NCBI GenBank assembly: GCA_902566315.1
Contig: CACFIL010000005.1
Location: forward strand, 1 to 64,000
Origin: an uncultured Pelagibacteraceae bacterium
GTDB lineage: Bacteria; Pseudomonadota; Alphaproteobacteria; Pelagibacterales; Pelagibacteraceae
Length of the DNA: 64,000 bases
Direction of reading: 5' to 3'
Part shown: one piece after another, positions 7,431 to 15,903 of the stretch
Numbering within the stretch: the first letter of the stretch is position 1
Layout: each line of letters starts with the position of its first letter
Notes under the pieces: model-generated
What the model was told of the DNA's origin: nothing
Databases searched by the model: none
What the model saw: only the letters and a program-made list of their open reading frames with translations
Position numbers and translations under genes: made by a program

Positions 7431-8018
7431 ATGAAAATAAAAACCTCAATTGCAGTATTAACTGGATGTTTAACAATATTCTTTTTTTTGATGCTTCCAG
7501 TATTTCTTTCAATGAAAGAGCAAAAGGACCAATCAGTCGCAGCATTTAAGGGCTCAGATTTTGAGCTCAAAGATATGAACAATAATGTTATAACTCAAAA
7601 ATCTTTTGAAGGACCATTAACTGCAATTTTTTTTGGTTTTACAAATTGTCCTGATATTTGCCCAATGACTTTAAATAAAATGGATATCGCATTGAATAGA
7701 ATAAAGAAAAATAAAAAAAAAGATTTAAAAGTTTTTTTTATTAGCGTTGATCCTAAAAGAGATACTCCAGAAGTTATTAAAGATTATCTAAGAAATTTTG
7801 ATAACAAGTTTGTTGGAATCACAGGAGATCCGGGTGAAATTTTTTTATTGTCACAATCATGGGGAATAATCAGTCAAAAGATTTTTTTTGAAAATGGTGA
7901 TTACAATGTTGATCATAGCTCACCCGTGATACTGCTTAAAGATGGAAAATATATTGCTAAAATTTCTCATAGAGACGATATTAAAAAATCAATCAAATTA
8001 ATTAACAAATATTTATAA
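7431..8018 (+). CDS. sco1: SCO1/SenC/PrrC copper chaperone
   Basis: Membrane-anchored periplasmic thioredoxin-fold protein that delivers copper to, or reduces, the CuA site of subunit II. One N-terminal signal anchor (about 5-27) is followed by the SCO domain. The copper ligands C73 and C77 are in TNCPDICPMT and H162 is in NVDHSS; SVDPKRDTPE is also a family hallmark. 195 residues is normal for the family. It is transcribed divergently from the subunit III-like gene, and its last 6 bases overlap the end of rsmE on the other strand. It is the only Cu-insertion factor of the cox system seen in the window. Confidence 0.94.
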   Translation: MKIKTSIAVLTGCLTIFFFLMLPVFLSMKEQKDQSVAAFKGSDFELKDMNNNVITQKSFEGPLTAIFFGFTNCPDICPMTLNKMDIALNRIKKNKKKDLKVFFISVDPKRDTPEVIKDYLRNFDNKFVGITGDPGEIFLLSQSWGIISQKIFFENGDYNVDHSSPVILLKDGKYIAKISHRDDIKKSIKLINKYL

Positions 8019-8723
8019 TTTCAAAATATAATTAAGTATTGATATTGACGATATTACTGCTGTCTCTGATCTGAGAATATTTTCACTTATTTTTAATGAT
8101 TTTACACCTTTAAAATTTAAAATATTTTTCCTTTCTTGTTCTGAAAAATCGCCCTCAGGTCCAATTATAATACATAATGATTTACTTCTGTCTTTATTTA
8201 ACTCAATTTTTTTATTTTTAGTATTTAGGTCGGTAAAAATTAAATCTATTTTATTTTCATTTTTTTTTAAGAAACTTTTTAAGTTTTGAGGTTTTTCTAA
8301 AGATGGGAGGTTTATTCTATTTGACTGCTCTGTTGCCTCTATAATTATTTTTTTTAATCTGTCAGAATTAATCTTTCTGACAATTGTTCTATCAAAAATA
8401 ATTGGAATAAATTTAGTTACACCCAATTCAGTAGCCTTCTGTATCATGAAATTTGAATAATTTGATTTTATTGGCGAAAATGCCAGCCAAATATCTACTG
8501 GGTTTTCTTCATTTCTTAATTTTTCTTGAATACTAAATTCAACTTTGCCACTAATGATATTATTAATTTTAGCTAACCACTCACCTTTTTTATTAAATAG
8601 TGAAAAATTTTCACCAATTTTAACTCTCATTACTTTTGTTAAATAGTGTGATTGTGGTTTTTCAAGCCTATAATTAAAATTAAGAGATAAACTTTCAGGA
8701 AAAAATATTCTAATATTACTCAT
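8013..8723 (-). CDS. rsmE: 16S rRNA (uracil-1498-N3)-methyltransferase
   Basis: SPOUT-class methyltransferase that modifies U1498 of 16S rRNA with SAM. 236 residues fits the family. The N-terminal PUA-like region (1-70) includes HYLTKVMRVKIGE. The C-terminal knot has the SAM-binding IIGPEGDFSEQE and the LRSETAVISSISIL motif, both diagnostic of RsmE. It is convergent with sco1 (6-base overlap) and divergent from the dehalogenase gene with only 16 bases between start codons, so its promoter must lie partly in the neighbour's coding region. Confidence 0.94.
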   Translation of the reverse strand: MSNIRIFFPESLSLNFNYRLEKPQSHYLTKVMRVKIGENFSLFNKKGEWLAKINNIISGKVEFSIQEKLRNEENPVDIWLAFSPIKSNYSNFMIQKATELGVTKFIPIIFDRTIVRKINSDRLKKIIIEATEQSNRINLPSLEKPQNLKSFLKKNENKIDLIFTDLNTKNKKIELNKDRSKSLCIIIGPEGDFSEQERKNILNFKGVKSLKISENILRSETAVISSISILNYILKL

Positions 8724-8739
8724 ATCAGGAAAGTAATTT

Positions 8740-9399
8740 ATGAAAAATATTAAAGCAATAATTTTCGATGCCTATGGAACTTTATTTGATGTCAATTCTG
8801 CAGCAGAAAAATGTAAAGATAAAATTGGCAGCAAATGGGAAAATTTTTCAAATTATTGGCGAACAACTCAACTAGAATACACTTGGCTTAGAAGTCTAAT
8901 GAAAAGACATAAAGATTTTTGGAAAATTACTGAGGATAGTTTAGATAAATCAATGAAAGTTTTTAACATTAATCCCAATATGAAAAGTGAATTACTTGAT
9001 CTTTATAAAATTCTATCCCCTTATCCAGAAGTAAAAGAAACTCTACAATTATTAAAAGAAAAAAATTACAAATTATCAATACTTTCAAATGGAACTCCTT
9101 CCCTTCTCAATGAATTGGTCCTCAGTAATAATCTTAAGGTTTTTGATGATATTTTTTCAGTAGAGGAAGTAGGTATTTTTAAGCCAGTCTCAAAGGTATA
9201 CGATATTCCAATTAAAAAATATAAGATTGAAAAACATGAGGTAGTTTTTTTAAGCGCAAATACATGGGATGTTTCTGGGGGTGGTAATTATGGTTTTAAT
9301 GCTATTTGGGTAAATAGAAATAATAATATTTTTGATAATCTAGATTACTCTCCTGAAAATCAGATAAATAATCTTAAACACTTGCTTGATATTATTTAA
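8740..9399 (+). CDS. Haloacid dehalogenase type II-like HAD hydrolase
   Basis: A 219-residue protein of the L-2-haloacid dehalogenase subfamily of HAD enzymes. Motif I is FDAYGTLFD with the nucleophilic Asp, motif II is LSNGTP, motif III Lys is in FKPVSKVY, and motif IV is FLSANTWDVSGG. The AYGTL and SANTWD forms are specific to true haloacid dehalogenases rather than phosphatases. The likely reaction is hydrolytic dehalogenation of 2-haloacids to 2-hydroxyacids; activity is inferred. A Shine-Dalgarno-like AGGAAAG precedes the ATG. It heads a plus-strand cluster with doxX, pirin and quinone reductase genes. Confidence 0.88.
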   Translation: MKNIKAIIFDAYGTLFDVNSAAEKCKDKIGSKWENFSNYWRTTQLEYTWLRSLMKRHKDFWKITEDSLDKSMKVFNINPNMKSELLDLYKILSPYPEVKETLQLLKEKNYKLSILSNGTPSLLNELVLSNNLKVFDDIFSVEEVGIFKPVSKVYDIPIKKYKIEKHEVVFLSANTWDVSGGGNYGFNAIWVNRNNNIFDNLDYSPENQINNLKHLLDII

Positions 9400-9420
9400 A
9401 CAAATCATTATTTTAAAATT

Positions 9421-9792
9421 ATGACAAACATTTTAGATCTTGTTGCTAGAATTTTAATCTCAGCTTTATTTCTTCTTAATGGTGTTTTTAAAATTAGTAA
9501 TTACGATGGAACAGTGGGCTGGATGGAGGGTTTTGGAATACCAGGAATTTTAATTATACCAGCGATAATTTTAGAGATAGTTGGACCTATCTTAATTATA
9601 TTAGGCTATAAAGCAAAAATTGCAGCAGGTTTATTAAGTCTATTTTGTATAGCTACAGCTGTAATTTTTCACAACGATTTTTCGGACCAGGTGCAATTAG
9701 GATCTTTTTTGAAAAATATTGCATTAGCAGGTGGGTTTCTATTTATATTTATAAATGGAACTAAAGATTTTAGTTTAGATAAGAAATTTTAA
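9421..9792 (+). CDS. DoxX family membrane protein
   Basis: A 123-residue membrane protein with four hydrophobic helices. The N-terminus LVARILISALFLLNGVFKI and the following GIPGILIIPAIILEIVGPILIILGY pattern are typical of the DoxX/DoxD-like family. Members are linked to thiosulfate:quinone oxidoreductase subunits or to membrane redox-stress complexes, but most have no proven function. It is 21 bases after the dehalogenase and 8 bases before the pirin gene, so the three look like one transcript. The neighbouring quinone reductase supports a redox or electrophile-stress role, which is an inference. Confidence 0.85.
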   Translation: MTNILDLVARILISALFLLNGVFKISNYDGTVGWMEGFGIPGILIIPAIILEIVGPILIILGYKAKIAAGLLSLFCIATAVIFHNDFSDQVQLGSFLKNIALAGGFLFIFINGTKDFSLDKKF

Positions 9793-9800
9793 TAAATAAT

Positions 9801-10637
9801 ATGTCAGATATAGAGGTAAAAAAAATTATTGAGCCTACGCCAGCATCTGACGGGGCTGGAGTTAAATTAAAAAGAAGTATTGGTGTAGAGCCAAATTATT
9901 TTGATCCATTTTTAATGTTAGATGAATTTGGATCAGAAAATAGTGAGGATTATATAGCAGGTTTTCCGCCTCATCCTCATCGAGGAATTGAAACGGTAAC
10001 TTATATGTTGGCTGGGGATTTTGAGCACAAAGATAGTACAGGTGGCGAAGGTAGAATGACTGCAGGAGATGTTCAGTGGATGAAAACAGGAAGTGGAATA
10101 ATTCACTCTGAAATGCCTGCAATGAAAGAGGGTAAGTTACATGGATTTCAATTATGGATCAATATGCCAGCTAAACTTAAAATGAGTAAACCTAATTATA
10201 TCTACATAGATGCAGACCAGATGAAATCATATAAAGATGAGGAAAAAATTGTAAAAGTCATTGCAGGAAAATTTGAAAAAACCGAGGGACCTATCAAAAA
10301 ACATAATGTTGAACCTATTTATTTTGATATAGAATTAAACAAGGACAAAGAGTTCAATTTCGATTTACCACTATCTCACAATTCATTTATTTATTTAATT
10401 GAAGGAGAGATAAAAATCGGAAATCAGCAACATCAAAAAATTGAAAATTCAAAACTAATTCTTCTAAAAAAGGGGGACAAACTTAAAGTTTATAGCTCAA
10501 CTGATACAAAGTTTCTTCTAATTGCTGGAAAGCCTATAGGTGAACCAATTGCTAGAGGTGGTCCATTTGTTATGAACACTAAACAAGAAATCTTGCAAGC
10601 AGTCGAAGATTATCATAAAGGTACATTTGTAAAATGA
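9801..10637 (+). CDS. Pirin family protein
   Basis: Bicupin protein of 278 residues. The N-terminal cupin has the metal ligands H58 and H60 (PPHPHRG), H102 and E104 (IHSEMP), the standard Fe-binding set of pirins. FDPFLMLDEFG and the C-terminal cupin ending in GEPIARGGPFVMNT are also characteristic. Bacterial pirins act as quercetinases or as redox-linked regulators of metabolic enzymes; the role here cannot be told. The stop overlaps the next ATG (ATGA), so it is translationally coupled to the quinone reductase. Confidence 0.93.
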   Translation: MSDIEVKKIIEPTPASDGAGVKLKRSIGVEPNYFDPFLMLDEFGSENSEDYIAGFPPHPHRGIETVTYMLAGDFEHKDSTGGEGRMTAGDVQWMKTGSGIIHSEMPAMKEGKLHGFQLWINMPAKLKMSKPNYIYIDADQMKSYKDEEKIVKVIAGKFEKTEGPIKKHNVEPIYFDIELNKDKEFNFDLPLSHNSFIYLIEGEIKIGNQQHQKIENSKLILLKKGDKLKVYSSTDTKFLLIAGKPIGEPIARGGPFVMNTKQEILQAVEDYHKGTFVK

Positions 10638-11605
10638 AATCTATTAAAGTAACAAAAACTGGCGGACCAGAAGTTCTTAAACTAGAGAATATAACTTTAG
10701 AAAAACCTAAAGCAGATGAAGTTCAAATCGAACATGTTTCAATTGGTTTAAATTATATAGATACATATCATAGGTCGGGTTTATACCCCCTTGAGTTACC
10801 AACTGGGATTGGAATGGAAGCAGCAGGTATAATTAAAGAAGTTGGTTCAAATGTTTCAAATTTTTCAGTTGGAGATAAAATTGCTTATGCTGCAGCTCCT
10901 TTAGGTGCTTATTCAACTCACAGAAATTACACATCAAAAAATATTGTAAAAGTTCCTGATAATATTGATTTAGAGCAAATCTCAAGTGCAATGACAAAGG
11001 GAATGACAACATTTTATTTATTATACAAAACTTATATTCCTAAAGAAGGTGAAACTATCTTATTTCATGCAGCGGCTGGTGGTGTGGGACAATTTTTTTG
11101 TCAGTGGGCGAAAAGTTTAGGACTAAAAGTTATTGGAACGGTTGGTAGTGATGAAAAAATTGAGATAGCAAACAAGTACGGATGTGATGACGTTATAAAC
11201 TATTCTAAGGAGGACTTTGCAAAAAAAGTGTTGGAACTCACAAATGGTAAAGGTGTTTCAGTTGTTTATGATGGTGTGGGTAAAACAACATATGATAAAT
11301 CCATTGAATGTTTAAAATTAAGAGGAACAATGGTTTCATTTGGAAATGCATCGGGTCCGCTTGATCCAATTATTGTTTCAAAATCTTTGCAGCCAAAAGG
11401 TATTTATTTTGTTAGACCCGCAATGAATCAATACTTCACAAATAGTGAAGAAATACAAGAAGCGGCTGATATGTTATTTAAACAAATTTCATCCGGAAAT
11501 GTAAAAATAGAAATTTTTAAAAAATATAGATTAGAAGATGCTGTTGAGGCTCATAAAGATTTAGAAGGTAGAAAAATTACAGGTCCAGCAGTAATTATTC
11601 CTTAA
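10634..11605 (+). CDS. qor: NADPH:quinone oxidoreductase, zeta-crystallin type
   Basis: Zinc-free medium-chain dehydrogenase/reductase of 323 residues that reduces quinones with NADPH. The N-terminal GroES-like domain includes VSIGLNYIDTYHRSGLYP, and the Rossmann fold has HAAAGGVGQFFCQWAK for the dinucleotide. The family-typical end EAHKDLEGRKITGPAVIIP is present. It is the fourth and last gene of the dehalogenase-DoxX-pirin-qor cluster, suggesting joint handling of reactive quinones or halogenated electrophiles (inference). Its 3' end overlaps the convergent DUF2721 gene by 11 bases, with no terminator. Confidence 0.92.
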   Translation: MKSIKVTKTGGPEVLKLENITLEKPKADEVQIEHVSIGLNYIDTYHRSGLYPLELPTGIGMEAAGIIKEVGSNVSNFSVGDKIAYAAAPLGAYSTHRNYTSKNIVKVPDNIDLEQISSAMTKGMTTFYLLYKTYIPKEGETILFHAAAGGVGQFFCQWAKSLGLKVIGTVGSDEKIEIANKYGCDDVINYSKEDFAKKVLELTNGKGVSVVYDGVGKTTYDKSIECLKLRGTMVSFGNASGPLDPIIVSKSLQPKGIYFVRPAMNQYFTNSEEIQEAADMLFKQISSGNVKIEIFKKYRLEDAVEAHKDLEGRKITGPAVIIP

Positions 11606-12002
11606 ACTGAACATCCATATCAGAGAGATGGAGTTTTAAAGCCTTAGTAGAAATTTGTATTTCTCTAATAAAAAATATAATTGAAATCATCATAGACAAA
11701 CAACATGTCCCGAAAATTACTCTAGCTACAATTAAACTTTCTAAATAAAGAGCAAATACAGTCAGCATATTAAATAGGAAGCCAAATGCTGCTGACATAA
11801 TTGCAAACTTTAATACTCCAATTCTGCTGTTTAAGTTTATAAGTTGATCTTTCCACTCTGGAGGCGTGTGTTTTTCAAAAACGTACTCATCATGAATTTT
11901 TCTAATTAACCCGCTTAGGGTGTGAAATCGATTGCTATATACACTCATTATAAGCGGTATTGCTGGAAACATTAATGCAGTAACAGTGTAGTCTATATTC
12001 AT
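11595..12002 (-). CDS. DUF2721 family membrane protein
   Basis: A 135-residue protein with three hydrophobic helices. The start NIDYTVTALMFPAIPLIMSVYSNRF and the middle PPEWKDQLINLNSRIGVLKFAI are typical of DUF2721. I place the start at the ATG at 12002; an in-frame TTG three codons upstream is less likely. The function of the family is unknown. It is convergent with qor (11-base overlap) and divergent from ubiA, with about 50 bases between starts. Confidence 0.85.
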   Translation of the reverse strand: MNIDYTVTALMFPAIPLIMSVYSNRFHTLSGLIRKIHDEYVFEKHTPPEWKDQLINLNSRIGVLKFAIMSAAFGFLFNMLTVFALYLESLIVARVIFGTCCLSMMISIIFFIREIQISTKALKLHLSDMDVQFKE

Positions 12003-12054
12003 TCGAATCAATTTGATTATGAAACTCTGCTTTGCTATTTACAAGTAAATTATT

Positions 12055-12922
12055 ATGCAAAACATCAAATTGTTCATTGAGCTTACAAGATTAAATAGAC
12101 CGATCGGCTACATGCTTTTGTTTTGGCCTTGTCTATGGGGTCTAACCATTGCTTATGATTTTAATTCTAAATTAGGAATTTTTTATTTTTATTCTTTGTT
12201 ATTTTTAATTGGATCAATACTAATGAGATCTGCTGGTTGTATTGTAAACGACATAGTTGATAAAAATTTCGACAAAAAAGTTGAGAGAACAAAAAAATAG
12301 ACCAATTGCATCAGGGAAAGTTTCTATAAAGCTAGCAATAATTTACTCTTTTATTTTATGTGGATTAGCATTTTTAGTATTGATTAATTTTAATAAATTC
12401 ACAATTTTGATGGCACTATTATCCATGCCATTGGCATTTACTTATCCTCTAATGAAGAGATTTACTTATTGGCCACAGCTATTTTTAGGAATTACATTTA
12501 ACTATGGTCTTGTTCTTGCGTGGATATCAGTAAATAATAGTGTAAATTTAGTACCAATTATTTTTTATTTTGGAGCCATATTTTGGACACTCGGTTACGA
12601 CACTATTTATGGATATCAAGATATTAAAGATGATGAGATTATAGGAGTAAAGTCTACCTCGATAAAATTTAAAGATAATCCAAAAAAATTTATTTCTTTA
12701 TGTTACATATTTTTTTTTCTTTCATTAATTTTAGTCGGTTTTTTAATGAACTTTAAAGTTTTATATTATATATCTCTAGCAATTACTTTTTTTCATTTAG
12801 GCTTTTATCAAATAAAAAATCTTCAAGTATCTAACCCTAATATGTGTCTAACAAAATTTAAAAGTAATAATTTATTAGGACTTGTTGTTTTTATAAATAT
12901 TTTGATTGGAAAAATAATTTAA
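12055..12922 (+). CDS. ubiA: 4-hydroxybenzoate octaprenyltransferase, frame broken by a +1 shift
   Basis: Membrane enzyme attaching the polyprenyl tail to 4-hydroxybenzoate in ubiquinone synthesis. Frame 1 gives RLNRPIGYMLLFWPCLWGLT and the first Asp-rich motif NDIVDKNFDKKVERTKK, then stops at 12298-12300. The next frame continues with RPIASGKVSIK and the second Asp motif DIKDDEIIGVKSTS through to 12922. The break is a run of seven A at 12291-12297; six A would restore VERTKNRPIASGK exactly as the family has it. Both halves are otherwise intact and the gene is normally needed for respiration. The break is therefore either a homopolymer sequencing error, a slippage-read gene, or a recent mutation. 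The ubiA stop is immediately followed by the msbA ATG. Confidence 0.88.
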
Positions 12923-14665
12923 ATGTCTAACCTTGAAATATTAAAAAGACTTTACAAAGACTATACAAAAAAATATTTAAACAAAATTTTTCTAGCAGTC
13001 TTTTTTTCTATATTAGTTGCTGGCAGCACATCAGCAACTGCTTGGTTATTAGACCCTGCTATTGATAAAATTTTTATTAATAAAGATCAAAGTTTGCTTT
13101 TAGTAATTCCATTATTAATAATTTTAGCTTTTGCTACCAAGGGGATTTCTCTCTATTTGGCAAGAGTCACAATGATTAAAGTCGCAGAAGAAGTTAAAAA
13201 AGAAATACAAGTTAACATGCTTTCATCATTTATTAAGGCTGATACTGAAAATATAGAAAACAAGCACACTGGAAAATATATTTCCAATCTTAACTTTGAC
13301 GTTAATCAAATTACAGGTATGCTTAGCACTTCTTTTTTGACTTTATTCAAAGATGGATTAACTTTAATTGGACTTCTCACTGTCATGTTTGTCCAAAATT
13401 GGAGGCTTTCTCTAGTTGCAATTATTATGATTCCCTTTGCATCTTTTATTGCAAAAAAATTAGGTAAAAGAATGGGTAAAGTAGTAACAGAAGCTCAGGA
13501 AAAATCTGGAGACTTAAATAAATATTTAATCGATATTTTTAAAAATCACAAAATTATTAAAATTTTTCAAAGAGAAAAGTTCGAAAATGAAAGATCAGAG
13601 AAATTTGTTAATGATTTAAAAGAAAAATCAATAAAAATATCTTCTGTTTTTATTAGAGCCACGCCCGTGATGGAAATTTTAACAGGAATCATGATTGCCA
13701 TACTAATCTTTTACTCGGGTAAATTGATAATGAGTGGCCAATTGAGCTTGAATAATTTTTTTTCATTTTTGGCTGCGATGATGTTGGCTTATCAGCCAGT
13801 AAAGTCTTTAGCAGTTATTAATGTTGGTGTTAGTCAGGGATTGTCTGCCAGTAAAAGAATTATTCCGATAATTGATACAAAAAATTTAATTGACACTAAC
13901 GAAGATAAAACAATGTTAAATCTAGATAATGGGACAATTAATTGTGAAAATATAAATTTTAATTATTCCACTAATTTAGAGAATAAAGTTTTAAAAAATA
14001 TAAATATCAAAATAAATGGGGGTAAAATGACAGCTCTAGTTGGGCAAAGTGGTTCTGGTAAGTCAACATTGCTAAGTTTAATTCCAAGAATTTATGATCC
14101 AAAAACTGGGATATTAGAAATAGATGGCCAAAATATTAAAGAAGTTAATTTATTTTCCTTAAGGAAAGAAATATCAATAGTTGATCAAAATGTGACTCTG
14201 TTCGATGATACGATTTTTAATAATATAAAATACGCAAAACCAGACTCAAATGATGATGAGATATACGAAGCTGCAAATCTCTCAATGTGTTCAGAATTTA
14301 TAGATAAACTTGAAAATAAATATCAAACCTTAATAGGAGAAAATGGGGTACGATTATCAGGTGGAGAAAAACAAAGGCTTTCTATTGCAAGGGCATTCTT
14401 AAAAAATAGTAAAATTATTCTATTAGATGAAGCTACTTCCTCTTTAGACTCTGAAACTGAGGAAAAAATACAAAAAGCATTAGATAAATTGACTTTAAAT
14501 AAAACAACCGTAGTAATTGCACACAGACTTTCAACTATTTTAAACTCTGATAAAATTTACGTGATGGATAAGGGTATGGTAATAGATTCAGGTAATCATG
14601 AGGAACTCTTAATTAAGTCTGATACTTATAAAAACTTTTATAATAAACAAATAAACAGAAGTTAA
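12923..14665 (+). CDS. msbA: Lipid A export ABC transporter, permease-ATPase (MsbA type)
   Basis: 580-residue half transporter that flips lipid A-core across the inner membrane. The N-terminal membrane domain (about 1-310) has six helices. In the ATPase domain the Walker A GQSGSGKST is near residue 374, the signature LSGGEKQR near 478, and the Walker B IILLDEATSSLD near 498, followed by a switch His in IAHRLST. It begins right after ubiA and its TAA overlaps the waaA start (TAATG). Placement before waaA, lpxK and an LpxL-like gene supports lipid A rather than drug export. Confidence 0.9.
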   Translation: MSNLEILKRLYKDYTKKYLNKIFLAVFFSILVAGSTSATAWLLDPAIDKIFINKDQSLLLVIPLLIILAFATKGISLYLARVTMIKVAEEVKKEIQVNMLSSFIKADTENIENKHTGKYISNLNFDVNQITGMLSTSFLTLFKDGLTLIGLLTVMFVQNWRLSLVAIIMIPFASFIAKKLGKRMGKVVTEAQEKSGDLNKYLIDIFKNHKIIKIFQREKFENERSEKFVNDLKEKSIKISSVFIRATPVMEILTGIMIAILIFYSGKLIMSGQLSLNNFFSFLAAMMLAYQPVKSLAVINVGVSQGLSASKRIIPIIDTKNLIDTNEDKTMLNLDNGTINCENINFNYSTNLENKVLKNINIKINGGKMTALVGQSGSGKSTLLSLIPRIYDPKTGILEIDGQNIKEVNLFSLRKEISIVDQNVTLFDDTIFNNIKYAKPDSNDDEIYEAANLSMCSEFIDKLENKYQTLIGENGVRLSGGEKQRLSIARAFLKNSKIILLDEATSSLDSETEEKIQKALDKLTLNKTTVVIAHRLSTILNSDKIYVMDKGMVIDSGNHEELLIKSDTYKNFYNKQINRS

Positions 14666-15903
14666 TGTTTGTTATTTATAATTTTTTTTTATTTCTATTA
14701 TTATTAATTTCACCACTAATTGTATTGATTAGAATATTTTTAGGGAAAGAAGATCAAAATAGATTTAAAGAAAAATATGGATTTTTTTCAAAAAACAATG
14801 AGCTAAGTGAAACAATTTGGATACATGGAGCAAGTGTAGGTGAAATATTAAGCATAATTCCTATTGTAAAGAGATTAGAGGAGGATAAAAAAATTAAAAG
14901 AATTTTAGTTACTTCATCAACTATTAGTTCCTCACATATTTTGTCTAAATTTAAGTTTAAAAAAACTGTTCATCAGTTTTATCCTTTTGATTTAAATTTT
15001 TTAACCAAACATTTCGTTAATCACTGGAAACCAAAATTAGCAATATTTGTAGACTCTGAAATTTGGCCGAATATGTTTAAGAATTTACATAAAAGAAATA
15101 TTCCAATAATCCTACTTAATGCAAGGATTACAAAAAAATCTTTTAATAGATGGAAATTTTTACCTAATTTTTCCAAAAAAATTTTTGAAAAAATAACTCT
15201 TGCTTTACCTCAAAATATGGAGACAAAAAAATATTTAAAATTGTTAGGAACAAAAAATATAAAACTGGTAGGTAATTTAAAATTTTTTGGCGGAACACAA
15301 AAAGATAATAAAAAAAATTTAATTCTTAAAAAAAAATTTTTAAAAAGAATTATTTTTTGTGCAGCAAGCACTCATCGAACAGAAGAATTATTCATTGGAA
15401 AAGTGCATAAAGAATTAAAGTCAGAAATTAAAAATTTGATAACAATAATAATCCCAAGACATATAAATAGAAAAAAAGAAATACTAAATGAATTAAACAA
15501 TATTGGTCTGAATTCTCAATTACATACCTCATCTAAAAAATTAAACAAAGATACTGATATATATATAGTTGATACTTACGGAGAAACTGCAAAATTCTAT
15601 TCACTATCTAAATTAACATTTTTGGGTGGGTCTCTTATACCACATGGAGGACAGAATCCTTTAGAGTCAGCAAGAGAGGGTAATTATATCTTATACGGTC
15701 CACATATAGAAAACTTTAAAGAAGTTTATAAAATATTAGAGAAATTGAAAATTACAACAAGAGTAAACTCGATTAAAAATATGAAAACTGTTGTTCGTCA
15801 AAAAATTAATTTTTTACAAAGAAATAAAGTAAATAAAAAGTTAAAATACTTAGGGGATAAAATACTAAATAAAAATTTACATGAGATTAAAAAATTTATC
15901 TAA
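14665..15903 (+). CDS. waaA: 3-deoxy-D-manno-octulosonic acid transferase
   Basis: 412-residue GT-B glycosyltransferase (kdtA) that adds Kdo from CMP-Kdo to lipid IVA at the inner membrane. One N-terminal membrane anchor (about 5-25) precedes IWIHGASVGE at about 53-62, which carries the catalytic base Glu. The C-terminal half has the CMP-Kdo-binding GGSLIPHGGQNPLE motif. Its start overlaps the msbA stop, and it is followed after no gap by lpxK, so the four LPS genes appear translationally coupled. The sequence is very Lys/Asn rich like its neighbours. Confidence 0.94.
   Translation: MFVIYNFFLFLLLLISPLIVLIRIFLGKEDQNRFKEKYGFFSKNNELSETIWIHGASVGEILSIIPIVKRLEEDKKIKRILVTSSTISSSHILSKFKFKKTVHQFYPFDLNFLTKHFVNHWKPKLAIFVDSEIWPNMFKNLHKRNIPIILLNARITKKSFNRWKFLPNFSKKIFEKITLALPQNMETKKYLKLLGTKNIKLVGNLKFFGGTQKDNKKNLILKKKFLKRIIFCAASTHRTEELFIGKVHKELKSEIKNLITIIIPRHINRKKEILNELNNIGLNSQLHTSSKKLNKDTDIYIVDTYGETAKFYSLSKLTFLGGSLIPHGGQNPLESAREGNYILYGPHIENFKEVYKILEKLKITTRVNSIKNMKTVVRQKINFLQRNKVNKKLKYLGDKILNKNLHEIKKFI

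Noticed and set aside
7400-7582. Minus-strand ORF over the sco1 start
   Set aside because: Antisense to the sco1 signal anchor; no independent support.
12257-12922. Separate membrane protein gene starting inside ubiA
   Set aside because: Its body is the C-terminal two thirds of UbiA in the next frame; the apparent start overlaps the first half. It is a frame break, not a second gene.
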